Source: an uncultured Lachnospiraceae bacterium
GTDB lineage: Bacteria; Bacillota; Clostridia; Lachnospirales; Lachnospiraceae
Reading direction: 5' to 3'
DNA: 5,501 bases
Assembly (NCBI GenBank): GCA_905201915.1
Contig: CAJKQE010000121.1
Location: 1-5,501, forward strand
Shown: in pieces, positions 5,491 through 5,501 of the stretch
Position numbering within the stretch: position 1 is the stretch's first letter
Layout of the letters: every line of letters begins with the position of its first letter
The notes under the pieces: model-generated
Seen by the model: the letters and a program-made list of their open reading frames with translations, nothing else
Told to the model about the DNA's origin: nothing
The model's database searches: none
Program-made: the position numbers and the translations under genes

Positions 5491-5501
5491 ACAAAAAACA
5501 A

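Larger units (their letters stand above)
5341..5501. other. GC-rich structured non-coding region, possible oriT or mobile-element edge
   Basis: By hand count this stretch is about 57% GC (92 of 161), against about 23% in the preceding 60 bases. It contains at least four inverted repeats, and I recognise no protein in any frame. Similar hairpin-rich GC islands lie beside mobilization genes in Firmicutes integrative conjugative elements, where they act as transfer origins. That identity is inferred from structure and position; the neighbouring relaxase or MobC gene would lie beyond the window end. Alternatives are a degenerate repeat element or a structured RNA leader for a gene downstream. Confidence 0.45.

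Noticed and set aside
5341..5501. CRISPR array or tRNA
   Set aside because: The repeats are inverted and of differing sequence, not regular direct repeats with spacers. No cloverleaf or T-arm consensus was found.

Overview
The window looks like chromosome from a low-GC Gram-positive anaerobe of the class Clostridia, probably a Lachnospiraceae-type gut bacterium. The basis is the AT-rich coding sequence, strong AGGAGG-type ribosome binding sites, TTG starts, and protein families typical of that group. The genus cannot be fixed from the sequence alone. All genes read on the + strand.

Bases 1-2556 are an ordinary housekeeping block. A complete cardiolipin synthase (two HKD motifs, N-terminal membrane segments) is followed 23 nt later by metA. 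All key MetA residues are present, and Glu111 predicts homoserine O-acetyltransferase rather than succinyltransferase activity. A hairpin followed by T residues closes this unit.

Bases 2557-5312 look accessory. A candidate promoter drives a two-gene unit: a MNT/ANT-type nucleotidyltransferase and a GNAT acetyltransferase, both best started at TTG codons set by good Shine-Dalgarno sequences. Next is the 5' part of an XRE-type regulator. It breaks directly after the SKWETG motif, apparently by an out-of-frame internal deletion, and is followed by a terminator. A well-formed extended -10 promoter then drives a DUF2500 single-pass membrane protein and a DUF6518-like multi-pass membrane protein, 15 nt apart.

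Bases about 5341-5501 change character abruptly. GC rises to about 57% by hand count, against about 23% in the preceding 60 bases. The stretch is filled with nested inverted repeats: a 20-bp imperfect pair enclosing two smaller hairpins, then a C-rich/G-rich hairpin. No protein was recognised in it. It resembles the non-coding region next to mobilization genes in Firmicutes integrative elements, so an oriT or element edge is the leading guess. This is inference, because the relaxase that would confirm it lies outside the window.

No tRNA, rRNA, CRISPR array, riboswitch or complete insertion sequence was seen. No gene-free stretch exceeds about 190 bases. I see no strong evidence for a wholly new system. 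The most interesting signals are the structured GC-rich edge, the nucleotidyltransferase/acetyltransferase pair and the broken regulator.
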